Source of the DNA: CAYJAD01 sp964370675
GTDB taxonomy: Bacteria; Desulfobacterota; Desulfovibrionia; Desulfovibrionales; Desulfovibrionaceae
Direction: 5' to 3'
Assembly: GCA_964370675.1 (NCBI GenBank)
Contig: CAYJKC010000002.1
Span: 1 to 64,000, forward strand
Length of the DNA: 64,000 nt
The first letter of the stretch is position 1, and the number at the start of each line of letters is the position of its first letter. A program made the translations under genes and the position numbers. This document shows, piece after piece, positions 9,777 through 18,924 of the stretch. A model generated the notes under the pieces. The model was not told where the DNA came from. It ran no database searches and saw only the letters and a list, made by a program, of their open reading frames with translations.

Positions 9777-10559
9777 GTGATTTTACGTTTCTTTCTTTTA
9801 TGTTTTTTATTAGTTTTTATGCCTGCTTGTGAATTTGGTACTAAGCATGATGATTTGACTGAAGCTAAACTTGCTATGGACTCGAGAGAATGGCTTTATG
9901 CTGAGCGTTTATTAGAAAGATTTCTAAATGTTGAATATGTTGCTGATAAACGTTGGGAAGCTTGGCAAGCCTTAATTGCTTTATCAGAGCATACCGGAGC
10001 ACATGGAGAAATTGTGCGTTTACATTATGAAAACATGTTGCAAGAGTTTTCAGATGATGAACAAAGAGAAAAAATTATATTATATGATCTAGCGCAATTG
10101 CTTTTTGAAATAGAAGATTTTGAAACGGCCATTGATACTTGGACCATTTATCTTGGTCTTGAAAATTTAAGCACTGATGAAATATATAGTGCTACTAGAC
10201 ATACTATTGAAATATATTTAAGAACTGGGCAATTTGAGTCTGCTGAAAACTCTTTATATAATTGCCTTGGGCTTGAAATATCGCCTCAAAATAGTGCAAT
10301 TTGCCTTTATGAGCTTGCAGACTTAAAGGCAGAGCGTGGTGCTTTGCAAGAAGCCAAGGACCTTGCTATGCAAGTGCTAGAAATGGATGTTTATCCACTT
10401 ACACGCGGTCAAGCAAATTTTTTACTTGGGGATATTGCTGAACAAGAAGAAGAATATAGTAAGGCGCGTAACTTTTTTGAACAATCTAGGGAATATTATC
10501 CTAATCCCTTGGTAGTAGAAAGTCGCATTGCATATCTAGTTAATTTAGCAAAAAAATAA
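9777..10559 (+). CDS. TPR-containing lipoprotein of unknown function
   Basis: The 260-residue protein has a short lipoprotein signal with lipobox-like 'FMPAC' near residue 18. The rest is helical with TPR-like repeats such as 'AKLAMDSREWLYAERLLERF' and 'ARNFFEQSREYYP'. It starts at GTG immediately after the gyrA stop, with a GAGAG sequence inside the gyrA end as a likely ribosome site. TPR lipoproteins commonly scaffold outer-membrane or cell-wall complexes (BamD-like), but nothing here assigns a partner. Placement between gyrA and purF suggests it simply belongs to the long origin-proximal transcript. Confidence 0.8.
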   Translation: MILRFFLLCFLLVFMPACEFGTKHDDLTEAKLAMDSREWLYAERLLERFLNVEYVADKRWEAWQALIALSEHTGAHGEIVRLHYENMLQEFSDDEQREKIILYDLAQLLFEIEDFETAIDTWTIYLGLENLSTDEIYSATRHTIEIYLRTGQFESAENSLYNCLGLEISPQNSAICLYELADLKAERGALQEAKDLAMQVLEMDVYPLTRGQANFLLGDIAEQEEEYSKARNFFEQSREYYPNPLVVESRIAYLVNLAKK

Positions 10560-10586
10560 ACTGGGCATTGGCCCTTGAGGTAGAAA

Positions 10587-11984
10587 ATGATTCGTCATGA
10601 ATGTGGTCTTTTAGGTATTTCTAGGCATCCAGAAGCAGCACGTATGACTTATTTTGGGCTTTATGCACAGCAACACCGCGGTCAAGAAAGTGCTGGTATT
10701 GTTACATGGTGTGGTGAACAACTTCATGAACACCGCGGTATGGGGCTTGTTCCCGATGTATTTTCAGAAGATAGCTTTGCTGAGCTTAAAGGTGATATTG
10801 CTATTGGGCATGTGCGCTACTCTACCACTGGTGCATCTTATTTGCGCAATGCTCAACCCTTTGTTGCTCGTTTTCAAGGCTTAAATATTGCGCTTGCCCA
10901 TAATGGTAATCTTGTAAATACTGATGAACTTCGTGCAGGACTTGAAGATAAAGGGGCTATCTTTCACACCACTAATGACTCTGAAATTTTTGTGCATTTG
11001 CTTGTCAGAGCCATGCGCACCATGAGTCTTGAAGAAGCATTAATCAAGATTTGTGCTAAGGTGCGTGGAGCTTATTGTTTGCTAGTTTTGGTGGGTGATA
11101 AAATGGTTGCTTTACGCGATCCACACGGCTTTCATCCTCTATGTATGGGCAAACTAGATAAAAGTATTATTTTTGCTTCTGAAACTTGTGCTCTTGATTT
11201 ATTAGAAGCTGATTATATACGCTCTGTTGAGCCAGGTGAAATGATTGTTGTTGAAAACGGTGAAGTTAAGAGCTATAGCCTTAAAACAGAGGGTCAGATA
11301 AACCCTGTTAATCCACGTCAATGTATCTTTGAATTAGTTTATTTTGCGCGCCCTGATTCATTTATTTTTGATGAGCAAGTTTATTTGTGTCGCAAGCGCA
11401 TGGGCTGGCAATTAGCTCATGAGTCAACACCAGATGTGGACTTTGTCATGCCCTTCCCCGATTCTGGAGTTTACCCAGCGGTGGGCTTTGCTCAGTGCGC
11501 TGAGTTACCTTACGAGCATGCCATGATACGTAATCATTATGTGGGTCGTACCTTTATTCAACCAACACAAAGCATGCGTAACTTTGGTGTAAGAATGAAA
11601 ATTAACCCCGTGTTACCAATGATTGAAGGCAAGCGCATTTGTATTGTAGACGACTCCATAGTTCGTGGTACTACAATGATGACAAGGGTAAAAAAATTAC
11701 GCGAACTTGGTGTTAAAGAGGTGCATATTCGAATTGCTTCGCCTCCAGTACGCTTTCCTTGTTTTTATGGTATTAATTTTTCATCTAAAGGTGAGCTAGT
11801 TGCTAATAAATTTGATAATATTGATGGCATTAAAAAACTTTTAGATGTGGATTCTTTACACTATTTGTCTCTTGAAGGTTTGTTGCGTTCAGTAAATCAA
11901 GAAAATCATTATTGTACTGCTTGCTTTAGTGGCGACTACCCTGTACCTTGTGCCTCGGCTAATGGCTGTGGTTGTGGCTGTTAA
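10587..11984 (+). CDS. purF: Amidophosphoribosyltransferase (first step of purine synthesis)
   Basis: PurF makes phosphoribosylamine from PRPP and glutamine. The 465-residue protein begins MIRHECGLLGI, so the catalytic N-terminal Cys would be exposed after removal of a five-residue propeptide. The glutaminase domain shows 'GLYAQQHRGQESAG' and 'HNGNLVNT'. The PRPP loop is 'ICIVDDSIVRGTTM'. Cysteines in 'PRQCIFE', 'FPCFYGI' and 'YCTACFSG' match the pattern that binds a 4Fe-4S cluster in Bacillus-type PurF, suggesting an oxygen-sensitive enzyme. It ends in a Cys/Gly-rich tail. It lies in the plus-strand housekeeping run; purN is at 37.5 kb. Confidence 0.96.
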   Translation: MIRHECGLLGISRHPEAARMTYFGLYAQQHRGQESAGIVTWCGEQLHEHRGMGLVPDVFSEDSFAELKGDIAIGHVRYSTTGASYLRNAQPFVARFQGLNIALAHNGNLVNTDELRAGLEDKGAIFHTTNDSEIFVHLLVRAMRTMSLEEALIKICAKVRGAYCLLVLVGDKMVALRDPHGFHPLCMGKLDKSIIFASETCALDLLEADYIRSVEPGEMIVVENGEVKSYSLKTEGQINPVNPRQCIFELVYFARPDSFIFDEQVYLCRKRMGWQLAHESTPDVDFVMPFPDSGVYPAVGFAQCAELPYEHAMIRNHYVGRTFIQPTQSMRNFGVRMKINPVLPMIEGKRICIVDDSIVRGTTMMTRVKKLRELGVKEVHIRIASPPVRFPCFYGINFSSKGELVANKFDNIDGIKKLLDVDSLHYLSLEGLLRSVNQENHYCTACFSGDYPVPCASANGCGCGC

Positions 11985-12029
11985 TTTTTTTATAGATAGT
12001 ATTTTTATTAATAATATAAGGTTTAAGTG

Positions 12030-13277
12030 ATGACAGTTCAAAGCATTAAAGGTTTTGCTGACCTTTTTTCAGATCAAAGTTCGCTATATACTCATATGGA
12101 AAATACGGCGCGTGAAATTTTTGCTCGCTTTGGTTATAATGAATTGCGCACCCCTATTGTTGAGTATACAGATTTGTTTTGCCGCTCTATTGGGTCAGAA
12201 ACTGACGTTGTTCAAAAAGAAATGTATACCTTTCCAGATCGTAAGGATCGTTCTTTAACCTTACGACCAGAAGCAACAGCTGGTGTAATGCGTTCATATA
12301 TTCAATCAAAGCAAAGTATTGACAGTGTTAATAAGTATTTTACTTATGGACCTATGTTTCGCTATGAGCGTCCGCAAAAGGGACGCATGCGCCAATTTCA
12401 TCAATTAAATTGTGAGTGCTTAGGTTCTGGTTCAGCGCATACTGATGCAGAACTAATTGTTATGCTTATGCAATTTTTATCTGTTTTGCAAGTGGGTGCT
12501 ACTGAGCTACAAATTAATACCCTTGGTTGTGCTGAGTGCAGACCGCAATATCGCAAAACGCTTTCGGCATACTTACACCAACTTGATAGCTCTAATCTTT
12601 GTGCAGATTGCCAAAGACGTATTGATACAAATCCACTACGTGTACTTGACTGTAAAGTTCCTAGTTGTAAAGAGTTAACTCAAAATGCACCACAAATTGA
12701 TGAAAATGTTTGCCCGCAATGCGCTGAGCATTTTGACATAGTATTAAAGCTTCTTGATGCGGCTAAATTAAGCTATGTTCGCAATGCGCGTTTAGTGCGT
12801 GGGTTGGACTATTATTCTCGTACAACATTTGAAGTTGTGTCAAAAGGTATTGGCTCCCAAGCCTCTATAGCTGGTGGTGGGCGTTATGATGGATTAGTTA
12901 AGCAATTGGGCGGAGCAGATGTTCCAGGTCTTGGTTTTGCATGTGGAATGGAACGCTTAGCCATGTTGATGGATAAGCCTGCACTTAAAAACCCCCACTT
13001 TCATATTGTTCATATGGGCAGTGACGCCATGCATATGGCTTTTGCTTTGAGTCTCGATTTAAGAAAACACGGTTTTTATGGTGATTTGAGCCATAATCAA
13101 TCAAGCTTTAAAAGCCAAATGCGTCAAGCTGATAAGTTGCAGTGTCAATTTGTTATTATTATAGGTGAAGATGAGTGTAAGGCTAAGACTGTGTCAATTA
13201 AAAATATGGATAGTGGTGAGCAGCAAAGTCTTGATGTAGCTGAGCTAATCCCCTTTTTAGAAAAAAATTTAGCGTAG
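12030..13277 (+). CDS. hisS: Histidyl-tRNA synthetase
   Basis: This class II aminoacyl-tRNA synthetase charges tRNA-His. Of two start codons in a row (GTG 12027, ATG 12030), the ATG is preferred because TAAGG at 12017-12021 is spaced eight bases from it. Motif 2 is 'YERPQKGRMRQFHQLNCE'; the histidine signatures are 'LVRGLDYYSRTTFE' and 'AGGGRYDGLVKQLGG'. A Cys-rich insertion lies in the middle ('DCQRRI', 'DCKVPSC', 'CPQCAEHF'). The C-terminal anticodon-binding domain is present. It lies 16 bp before aspS, a pairing seen in many bacteria. Confidence 0.97.
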   Translation: MTVQSIKGFADLFSDQSSLYTHMENTAREIFARFGYNELRTPIVEYTDLFCRSIGSETDVVQKEMYTFPDRKDRSLTLRPEATAGVMRSYIQSKQSIDSVNKYFTYGPMFRYERPQKGRMRQFHQLNCECLGSGSAHTDAELIVMLMQFLSVLQVGATELQINTLGCAECRPQYRKTLSAYLHQLDSSNLCADCQRRIDTNPLRVLDCKVPSCKELTQNAPQIDENVCPQCAEHFDIVLKLLDAAKLSYVRNARLVRGLDYYSRTTFEVVSKGIGSQASIAGGGRYDGLVKQLGGADVPGLGFACGMERLAMLMDKPALKNPHFHIVHMGSDAMHMAFALSLDLRKHGFYGDLSHNQSSFKSQMRQADKLQCQFVIIIGEDECKAKTVSIKNMDSGEQQSLDVAELIPFLEKNLA

Positions 13278-13293
13278 ATTAACAGGATATTAT

Positions 13294-15123
13294 ATGAGTA
13301 ATGTTGAGCAAAACTTAAATGTGCAATTAGAACACCAAGAGTTTATTCAAAGCTTAGGGGATTGGACAAGAACACATGATTGTTGTTCTTTAACCCTTGA
13401 TGATAATGGATCAGAAGTTTGTCTTATGGGTTGGGCTCAATACAGACGTGACCATGGTGGTTTAATTTTCGTTGATATGCGTGATCGATATGGTTTGACT
13501 CAAGTGGTCTTTAGTCCAGAAATAGCTCCAACAGCTCATGAAAATGCTCATATTTTACGTGCTGAATATGTTTTTGCCATTAAGGGCATTGTTCGACCTC
13601 GTCCTGATGGTATGACAAATAAGCAAATGAAAACAGGTGAAATTGAAGTGGTTGTTCACCAATGGAAACTTTTAAATACTTCAAAAACCCCAGCCTTTCC
13701 CATAGAAGATCGCTGCGAAGCTGGTGAAAATTTACGACTACAATGGCGTTATTTAGACTTACGCCGCCCACGCATGGCTGAGAATTTTAAAATTAGACAT
13801 GAAGTTTCAAAGTCAGTACGTAATTATCTTGATAGTCTTAATTTCTTAGAGGTTGAAACTCCTGTTTTAACTCGATCAACCCCAGAAGGTGCAAGAGATT
13901 TTCTTGTGCCTAGCCGTGTTAATAATGGTCAATGCTTTGCCTTGCCACAGTCTCCGCAGCTGTTTAAGCAATTGCTCATGGTATCAGGTATGGATCGTTA
14001 TTTTCAAATTGTACGTTGCTTTAGGGATGAAGATTTGCGTGCAGATCGGCAACCAGAGTTTACTCAAATAGATATTGAAATGAGCTTTGTTGATGAAAAT
14101 CAAGTTATGGGCATGGCAGAGGGACTTATGGCTAAAGTGTTTAAAGATGTAAAAAATGTTGACATCCCCCTCCCCTTTGCTCGTATGTCCTATGATGATG
14201 CCATGATGCGTTATGGTGTTGATAAACCTGATACCCGTTTTGGTCTTGAGCTAGTCGATATTACTAAAATTGTTAATTGTTCTGGTTTTAAATTGTTTGC
14301 TGCAGCAGAACTAGTTAAGGCTATGAAAGTTCCAGGTGGCGAGTCCATGACCAGAAAAGAAATTGATGACTTTACCGAATTTGTTAAAATATATGGAGCG
14401 CAAGGTTTAGCTTGGATTAAAATTCGTGAAAATGAATGGCAATCTCCCATAGCAAAATTTTTATCAGATGATGAGCGTGATGGTATTGCAAAAGCACTTG
14501 ATCTTAAGGTTGGAGATATTGTCTTTTTCCAAGCAGGTGAATCTTCCATGGTAAATGCTGCTCTTGGCAATTTACGTGTTCATCTAGGTGGATATCTTGG
14601 CTTAATTAAAGAAGATGTTTTTAATTTTTTGTGGGTAACTGACTTTCCTCTTTATGAATATGACGCTGACGAAAAGCGCTACGTTGCTTGCCATCACCCT
14701 TTCACTTCACCTGCTTTAGATCATATGGAGATTATTGCAACTGAGCCACAAAAAGCACGCGCAAGAGCCTATGACATGGTTTTAAATGGTAGTGAAGTTG
14801 GTGGTGGTTCTATTCGTATTCACTCTGCTGAAGTTCAAAAGTCTATGTTTAAAGCATTAGGTTTTAGTGATGACGAGGCTCAAGAACAATTTGGGTTTTT
14901 AATTAATGCTCTTGAACATGGCGCACCACCGCATGGCGGAATTGCGTTTGGCTTAGATAGACTCGTTATGTTACTTTGTAATGTTCCAAGTATCAGAGAT
15001 GTTATTGCATTTCCTAAAACACAAAAGGCAACTTGTTTGTTAACTAATGCACCCGGAGCTGTATCTTCACGTCAATTGCGTGAACTTGGGTTGCGGTTAA
15101 GAGAACAAAATACTCAAAACTAA
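13294..15123 (+). CDS. aspS: Aspartyl-tRNA synthetase, bacterial type
   Basis: The 609-residue enzyme charges tRNA-Asp. It has an N-terminal OB anticodon-binding domain ('GWAQYRRDHGGLIFVDMRDR'), class II motif 2 ('YFQIVRCFRDEDLRADRQPE'), the long GAD-type insertion typical of bacterial AspRS (about 290-420), and motif 3 'GIAFGLDRLVMLL'. Whether it is discriminating or also charges tRNA-Asn cannot be judged, since gatCAB and asnS are not in the window. It follows hisS by 16 bp and precedes def by 11 bp, so one transcript is likely. Confidence 0.97.
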   Translation: MSNVEQNLNVQLEHQEFIQSLGDWTRTHDCCSLTLDDNGSEVCLMGWAQYRRDHGGLIFVDMRDRYGLTQVVFSPEIAPTAHENAHILRAEYVFAIKGIVRPRPDGMTNKQMKTGEIEVVVHQWKLLNTSKTPAFPIEDRCEAGENLRLQWRYLDLRRPRMAENFKIRHEVSKSVRNYLDSLNFLEVETPVLTRSTPEGARDFLVPSRVNNGQCFALPQSPQLFKQLLMVSGMDRYFQIVRCFRDEDLRADRQPEFTQIDIEMSFVDENQVMGMAEGLMAKVFKDVKNVDIPLPFARMSYDDAMMRYGVDKPDTRFGLELVDITKIVNCSGFKLFAAAELVKAMKVPGGESMTRKEIDDFTEFVKIYGAQGLAWIKIRENEWQSPIAKFLSDDERDGIAKALDLKVGDIVFFQAGESSMVNAALGNLRVHLGGYLGLIKEDVFNFLWVTDFPLYEYDADEKRYVACHHPFTSPALDHMEIIATEPQKARARAYDMVLNGSEVGGGSIRIHSAEVQKSMFKALGFSDDEAQEQFGFLINALEHGAPPHGGIAFGLDRLVMLLCNVPSIRDVIAFPKTQKATCLLTNAPGAVSSRQLRELGLRLREQNTQN

Positions 15124-15134
15124 TTTGGTAATTT

Positions 15135-15650
15135 ATGGCAATTTTGGAAATTTTACAATATCCAGATGAACGATTAAGCAATAAGTCTGTACCAGTTGAA
15201 AGTATAACTGCTGAAATTAAACAGCTAGCAGCTGATATGGTTGAAACTATGTATGCTTCACGTGGAGTTGGCTTGGCTGCTCCTCAAGTTGGGCATTTTA
15301 TTAGGTTAATTGTTGTAGATTTTAGTGGTCCAGATGAACAACACGATTTACACATTATGATTAACCCAGAGTTAACTTTGCTTGGTGAGTTAGTGCTTAG
15401 CCCTATGGAGGGTTGCCTTTCTGTGCCTTATGATTATCGTGCTGATGTTAAACGCTATGAAAAAATTTTAGTTAAAGGTCTTGATTTAGAAGGAAATAAA
15501 TTTGAACGTGAATTTGAAGAATTTCCTGCAATTGTTGTTCAGCATGAATTTGATCACCTTGAAGGTAAACTTTTTATTGACCACATTGGTCGTATACGTC
15601 GTAGCCTTTATGATACTAAAGTTAAAAAATTAACTAAACGTAGTTCTTAA
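15135..15650 (+). CDS. def: Peptide deformylase
   Basis: This metallo-hydrolase removes the formyl group from nascent N-terminal methionine. The 171 residues show all three family motifs: 'GVGLAAPQVG', 'EGCLSVP' (metal-binding Cys) and 'QHEFDHLEG' (two metal-binding His and catalytic Glu). The C-terminal extension after 'GKLFIDHI' is short and basic. It is paired with fmt 21 bp downstream, which supplies the formyl group that Def later removes. Identification is secure. Confidence 0.97.
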   Translation: MAILEILQYPDERLSNKSVPVESITAEIKQLAADMVETMYASRGVGLAAPQVGHFIRLIVVDFSGPDEQHDLHIMINPELTLLGELVLSPMEGCLSVPYDYRADVKRYEKILVKGLDLEGNKFEREFEEFPAIVVQHEFDHLEGKLFIDHIGRIRRSLYDTKVKKLTKRSS

Positions 15651-15671
15651 TTCTTAACCAAAGGCTTATGA

Positions 15672-16679
15672 ATGCCAAATCCGTTAAAAATAGTTTTCAT
15701 GGGTACACCGGATTTTGCTGCCCATATTCTTAAAGAATTATGCTTAAATTCTGAATTTGATGTTGTTGGAGCTTATTGTCAACCTGATAGACCAGCAGGA
15801 CGAGGCAAAAAGCTTTTCCCTCCTGCTGTCAAAAAAATTGCTCAAGATTTTAATGTTCCAGTTTTTCAGCCGCTTAACTTTAAAAAACTTGAAGACATTG
15901 AAACTTTGCGAGGTCTATGTCCTGATTTTTTAGTTGTAGCTGCTTATGGTTTAATTCTTCCAGAAGAAGTTTTAAATTTGCCTCGTTTTGCTCCCATAAA
16001 CATTCATGCTTCTTTATTGCCTCTTTATCGCGGTGCTGCACCAATTCAACGTGCTATAATGGATTGTCATGATAAAACTGGTATTAGTATTATGCATATG
16101 GAGGCTAGTTTAGATACTGGTCCGGTTTATGCTATGCAAAGTTTGAATATTGATAACCATACTGCTGCTACACTACATGATGAGCTTGCTATTATTGGGA
16201 TTAAACTTTTAACGCAGGTTCTTCATGATATCGTTCATCATGGCTTAAAGCCTATAGCTCAAGATGAAAATATTGCAACTTATGCTCCTAAGCTTTTTAA
16301 ATTTGATGGCATTATAAATTGGCACAAGCCAGCTACTTTTATTCATGCTCAAATTCGTGGTGTTACTCCATGGCCTGGAGCGCAGGTTTCCGTTTTAAGG
16401 CATGAAAAAAATAATATTGAGCTAAGATTAGGACCTGGTACTATTGGTCCTTTACAGTCTGATTATGAAGATTTTTTTGCAAATTTTGGCAGGATCATTA
16501 AACCAAGTCAATTTTGGCTTTTAGAAAAAGATGTTGTTGCTATTAGTACGCTTGATAATTTTTATCTATTGCATGATGTAAAGCCTTCTAACAAGTCTTT
16601 TATGAGTGCTGCTGAATTTGCTCGCGGATATTTTAGTTCAAAACCTGGTTTTTTAGCCGATATTTTGAATCCTTTATAA
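15672..16679 (+). CDS. fmt: Methionyl-tRNA formyltransferase
   Basis: The enzyme transfers formyl from 10-formyl-THF to initiator Met-tRNA. The 335 residues include the N-terminal 'VFMGTPDFAAHIL', the folate/catalytic region 'NIHASLLPLYRGAAPIQRAI' and 'DTGPVYAMQ', and the C-terminal OB domain. AAGG at 15661-15664 is well spaced for the ATG at 15672; an ATG at 15668 is out of frame. It sits between def and the DUF116 gene, with a gap of two bases to the latter, implying translational coupling. Confidence 0.96.
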   Translation: MPNPLKIVFMGTPDFAAHILKELCLNSEFDVVGAYCQPDRPAGRGKKLFPPAVKKIAQDFNVPVFQPLNFKKLEDIETLRGLCPDFLVVAAYGLILPEEVLNLPRFAPINIHASLLPLYRGAAPIQRAIMDCHDKTGISIMHMEASLDTGPVYAMQSLNIDNHTAATLHDELAIIGIKLLTQVLHDIVHHGLKPIAQDENIATYAPKLFKFDGIINWHKPATFIHAQIRGVTPWPGAQVSVLRHEKNNIELRLGPGTIGPLQSDYEDFFANFGRIIKPSQFWLLEKDVVAISTLDNFYLLHDVKPSNKSFMSAAEFARGYFSSKPGFLADILNPL

Positions 16680-16681
16680 TT

Positions 16682-17482
16682 ATGTTTAATTGGAAAAAAA
16701 ACCCTAACTCGCTACCGCGTGATAACTTTGGTGGCATTGGTAAAAGACTTTTTATTGGTCTTATGTGTGGCTCTTGTATACTGCTTGCGCTGATTATTGT
16801 TATTGCATGGTTTATTCCTTTTATTGGCTTTTCTGCCATTCACCCATGGTTACCTTTCTTTTTAGGTTCCATTAGCTTTCTTCTCGTTTTTATAATTTTT
16901 TGGTTTTGTTTGGCTCTTGCTTATCATGTCTATACTGGAAAATTTGTCCTAGGCATTGGCTTATTACGAACTCTTACTGTAAAGTTAATTTTTCCATTGA
17001 TGGAGCTTGTAGGACGTGCACTTGGTCTTGCGCGAAAAGATATTCGATTATCATTTGTAAAAGTTAATAATGAAATGGTTCTTGGCTCTAATATTCAAGT
17101 GAGTGGAAATAATTTACTTGTTTTATTACCACATTGTATTCAAAACTCTCTATGCCCCCATCGGCTTACCTATGGTATTGATAATTGCCAACGATGTGGT
17201 AAGTGTAAAATTTGTGATTTACTAAAGTTACGTGATGAGTGGGGTTTTACATTAGTTGTAGCAACAGGTGGAACTATTGCTAGACGAATTGTTGTAAATA
17301 CTAAACCTAGACTTATCTTAGCTGTAGCTTGCGAACGTGATTTAACTTCTGGTATTTTAGACACTTATCCGTTGCCCGTTTATGGAATCATCAATGAAAG
17401 ACCTTGTGGTCCTTGTATTGACACTGGAGTTAACCTGGAGCATTTAAAATCTGCTCTTCAACTTTTTGTAAGAAAGTCTTGA
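16682..17482 (+). CDS. DUF116 family membrane protein
   Basis: The 266-residue protein has two or three membrane segments in the N-terminal half (about 20-50, 52-82 and possibly 95-112). A soluble C-terminal domain contains a Cys-rich patch ('NSLCPHR', 'DNCQRCGKCKICDLL') and later cysteines in 'AVACERDL' and 'RPCGPCIDTG'. The Cys pattern suggests a metal or Fe-S site. DUF116 proteins are known from genomes but have no settled function to my knowledge. The context def-fmt-DUF116-rsmB recurs in Desulfovibrio relatives, as I recall, hinting at a role linked to translation, but that is inference. Confidence 0.85.
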   Translation: MFNWKKNPNSLPRDNFGGIGKRLFIGLMCGSCILLALIIVIAWFIPFIGFSAIHPWLPFFLGSISFLLVFIIFWFCLALAYHVYTGKFVLGIGLLRTLTVKLIFPLMELVGRALGLARKDIRLSFVKVNNEMVLGSNIQVSGNNLLVLLPHCIQNSLCPHRLTYGIDNCQRCGKCKICDLLKLRDEWGFTLVVATGGTIARRIVVNTKPRLILAVACERDLTSGILDTYPLPVYGIINERPCGPCIDTGVNLEHLKSALQLFVRKS

Positions 17483-17488
17483 TAAATT

Positions 17489-18793
17489 ATGTCTTTTTCA
17501 GCGCAACAATTTCCTCAAGATGCACGTAGTGTTGCCATTCTAGTTTTACATAATGTAGCTCAAGGAATTTCACTACAGGAAGCATTAGACTCTGCTCTAG
17601 TCAAAAACGAACTTTCTAGTACTGAATCTCGTTTATGTACGCAGCTAGTTTATGGTTACTCGCGCTATGCTTTTCGCATAGAATACATTTTAAAAACGCT
17701 TTTAAAAAAGCCTAATAAACTTCCCCCAATTTTTTTGATTAACTTAGGTATTTCATGTTATGCTTTACTTTTTTTAACCAAAGTTCCCAACTACGCCACT
17801 GTAAATTGGGCAGTGCACTTTACTAAACAACGCTTTGGTTTAGCACTTTCTAAACTCTGTAATGGCGTTTTGCGCAGCCTGCTACGTTTAGGTGATGCCC
17901 CACATTTTATTTCATTTTACAAAGATGCACATGCCTTTTATTCTGTTCCAAAATGGATTTATGATTTATTTATCAATCAATATGGTATAGAAAATGCTAA
18001 TTTAATTTTGATGCGATCTTTAAATAAACCTACCCCATGTTTACGCTTGAATTCAACCCATTCATTATATCATTCAGTTAAGCAAGAGTTTTTGTCTTTA
18101 GATTTTGTTTCACCTCTAGCATTTGATGGTTTTGTTTGTAAAAATGATTCTTTTGATCAACCTTTTTCTAATTTTAATCTTAATGATTTACATGATAATG
18201 GTGTATTTTCTTGGCAAGCTGCTGGATCACAGGTTGCTTTGCACCAATGTTTTTTAGCTGTCCCTGAACTTTTTAATGAACAATGGTGGGATGCATGCGC
18301 TGGACAAGGTGGAAAAAGTTTAGCCTTGATGGAACAAAATGTTAAGGTTTCATTGGTCAGTGACACCTCAAAAAAACGTTTAAACCAGTTTATTAAAAAT
18401 TGTTTGCGCTTGCAAATATCACCACCTCGCTTAGTTCAAATGAATGCCAGCAGCATTGCTTTAAAAAGATTTAATTGTAGTGTTGTTATTGATGTGCCTT
18501 GTTCTGGACTTGGAACCTTAGCAAGGAGACCAGATATTCGTTTTCATCGTAAGTTATCTGACCTTAAAAATTTAATTTTAATTCAGCAAAAAATTCTCAA
18601 ATCTGCTTTTGATTTTATTTTGCAAAATAGATTTTTAATCTATATGACATGCACACTTAATCCTCATGAAAATGAAGTTTTGATTGATAATTTTTTAAAA
18701 AATAATCATGCGCAGTTAGTTTTTTCATGGCAAACACCGCATGATCATCCTTACCTTGAAGGCATGTATGCTTGTGTTTTAAAAAAAATATAA
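17489..18793 (+). CDS. rsmB: RsmB-like 16S rRNA cytosine-C5 methyltransferase
   Basis: RsmB methylates C967 of 16S rRNA in E. coli. This 434-residue protein has an N-terminal NusB-like helical RNA-binding domain (about 10-140) and a SAM-dependent RsmF/NOP2-type domain. The SAM region is 'WWDACAGQGGKSLAL', and the catalytic cysteines are in 'VIDVPCSGLG' and 'YMTCTLNPHENE'. The order of motifs and the fmt neighbour support RsmB over RsmF. It ends the plus-strand run and is followed by a parS-like site and a bidirectional terminator. Exact target is inferred from family. Confidence 0.88.
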   Translation: MSFSAQQFPQDARSVAILVLHNVAQGISLQEALDSALVKNELSSTESRLCTQLVYGYSRYAFRIEYILKTLLKKPNKLPPIFLINLGISCYALLFLTKVPNYATVNWAVHFTKQRFGLALSKLCNGVLRSLLRLGDAPHFISFYKDAHAFYSVPKWIYDLFINQYGIENANLILMRSLNKPTPCLRLNSTHSLYHSVKQEFLSLDFVSPLAFDGFVCKNDSFDQPFSNFNLNDLHDNGVFSWQAAGSQVALHQCFLAVPELFNEQWWDACAGQGGKSLALMEQNVKVSLVSDTSKKRLNQFIKNCLRLQISPPRLVQMNASSIALKRFNCSVVIDVPCSGLGTLARRPDIRFHRKLSDLKNLILIQQKILKSAFDFILQNRFLIYMTCTLNPHENEVLIDNFLKNNHAQLVFSWQTPHDHPYLEGMYACVLKKI

Positions 18794-18807
18794 TCCACTT
18801 TTTAAAA

Positions 18808-18823
18808 TGTTTCGCGTGAAACA
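18808..18823. other. parS: parS-like centromere site 1
   Basis: TGTTTCGCGTGAAACA differs by one base from the widely conserved ParB-binding palindrome TGTTTCACGTGAAACA. It lies between the rsmB stop and the terminator that ends parB, about 100 bp downstream of parB. A second near-consensus copy at 21107-21122 brackets the parAB locus. Both deviate only in the central CpG/CpA step. Confidence 0.8.
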
Positions 18824-18860
18824 TTTTTTATGATTTAAAAATTATTTGTTTATCTTGCAT

Positions 18861-18913
18861 AAAAAAATCCCCACTTATAAAGAATCAAATTCTCTTAAAT
18901 GGGGATTTTTTTT
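18861..18913. terminator. Bidirectional terminator between rsmB and parB
   Basis: AAAAAAATCCCCA at 18861-18873 pairs with TGGGGATTTTTTT at 18900-18912, giving a 13-bp stem with A-run and T-run flanks on both strands. The loop can form a small inner hairpin. It separates two convergent genes and should stop transcripts from both sides. Confidence 0.85.
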
Positions 18914-18924
18914 ATAACAATTAA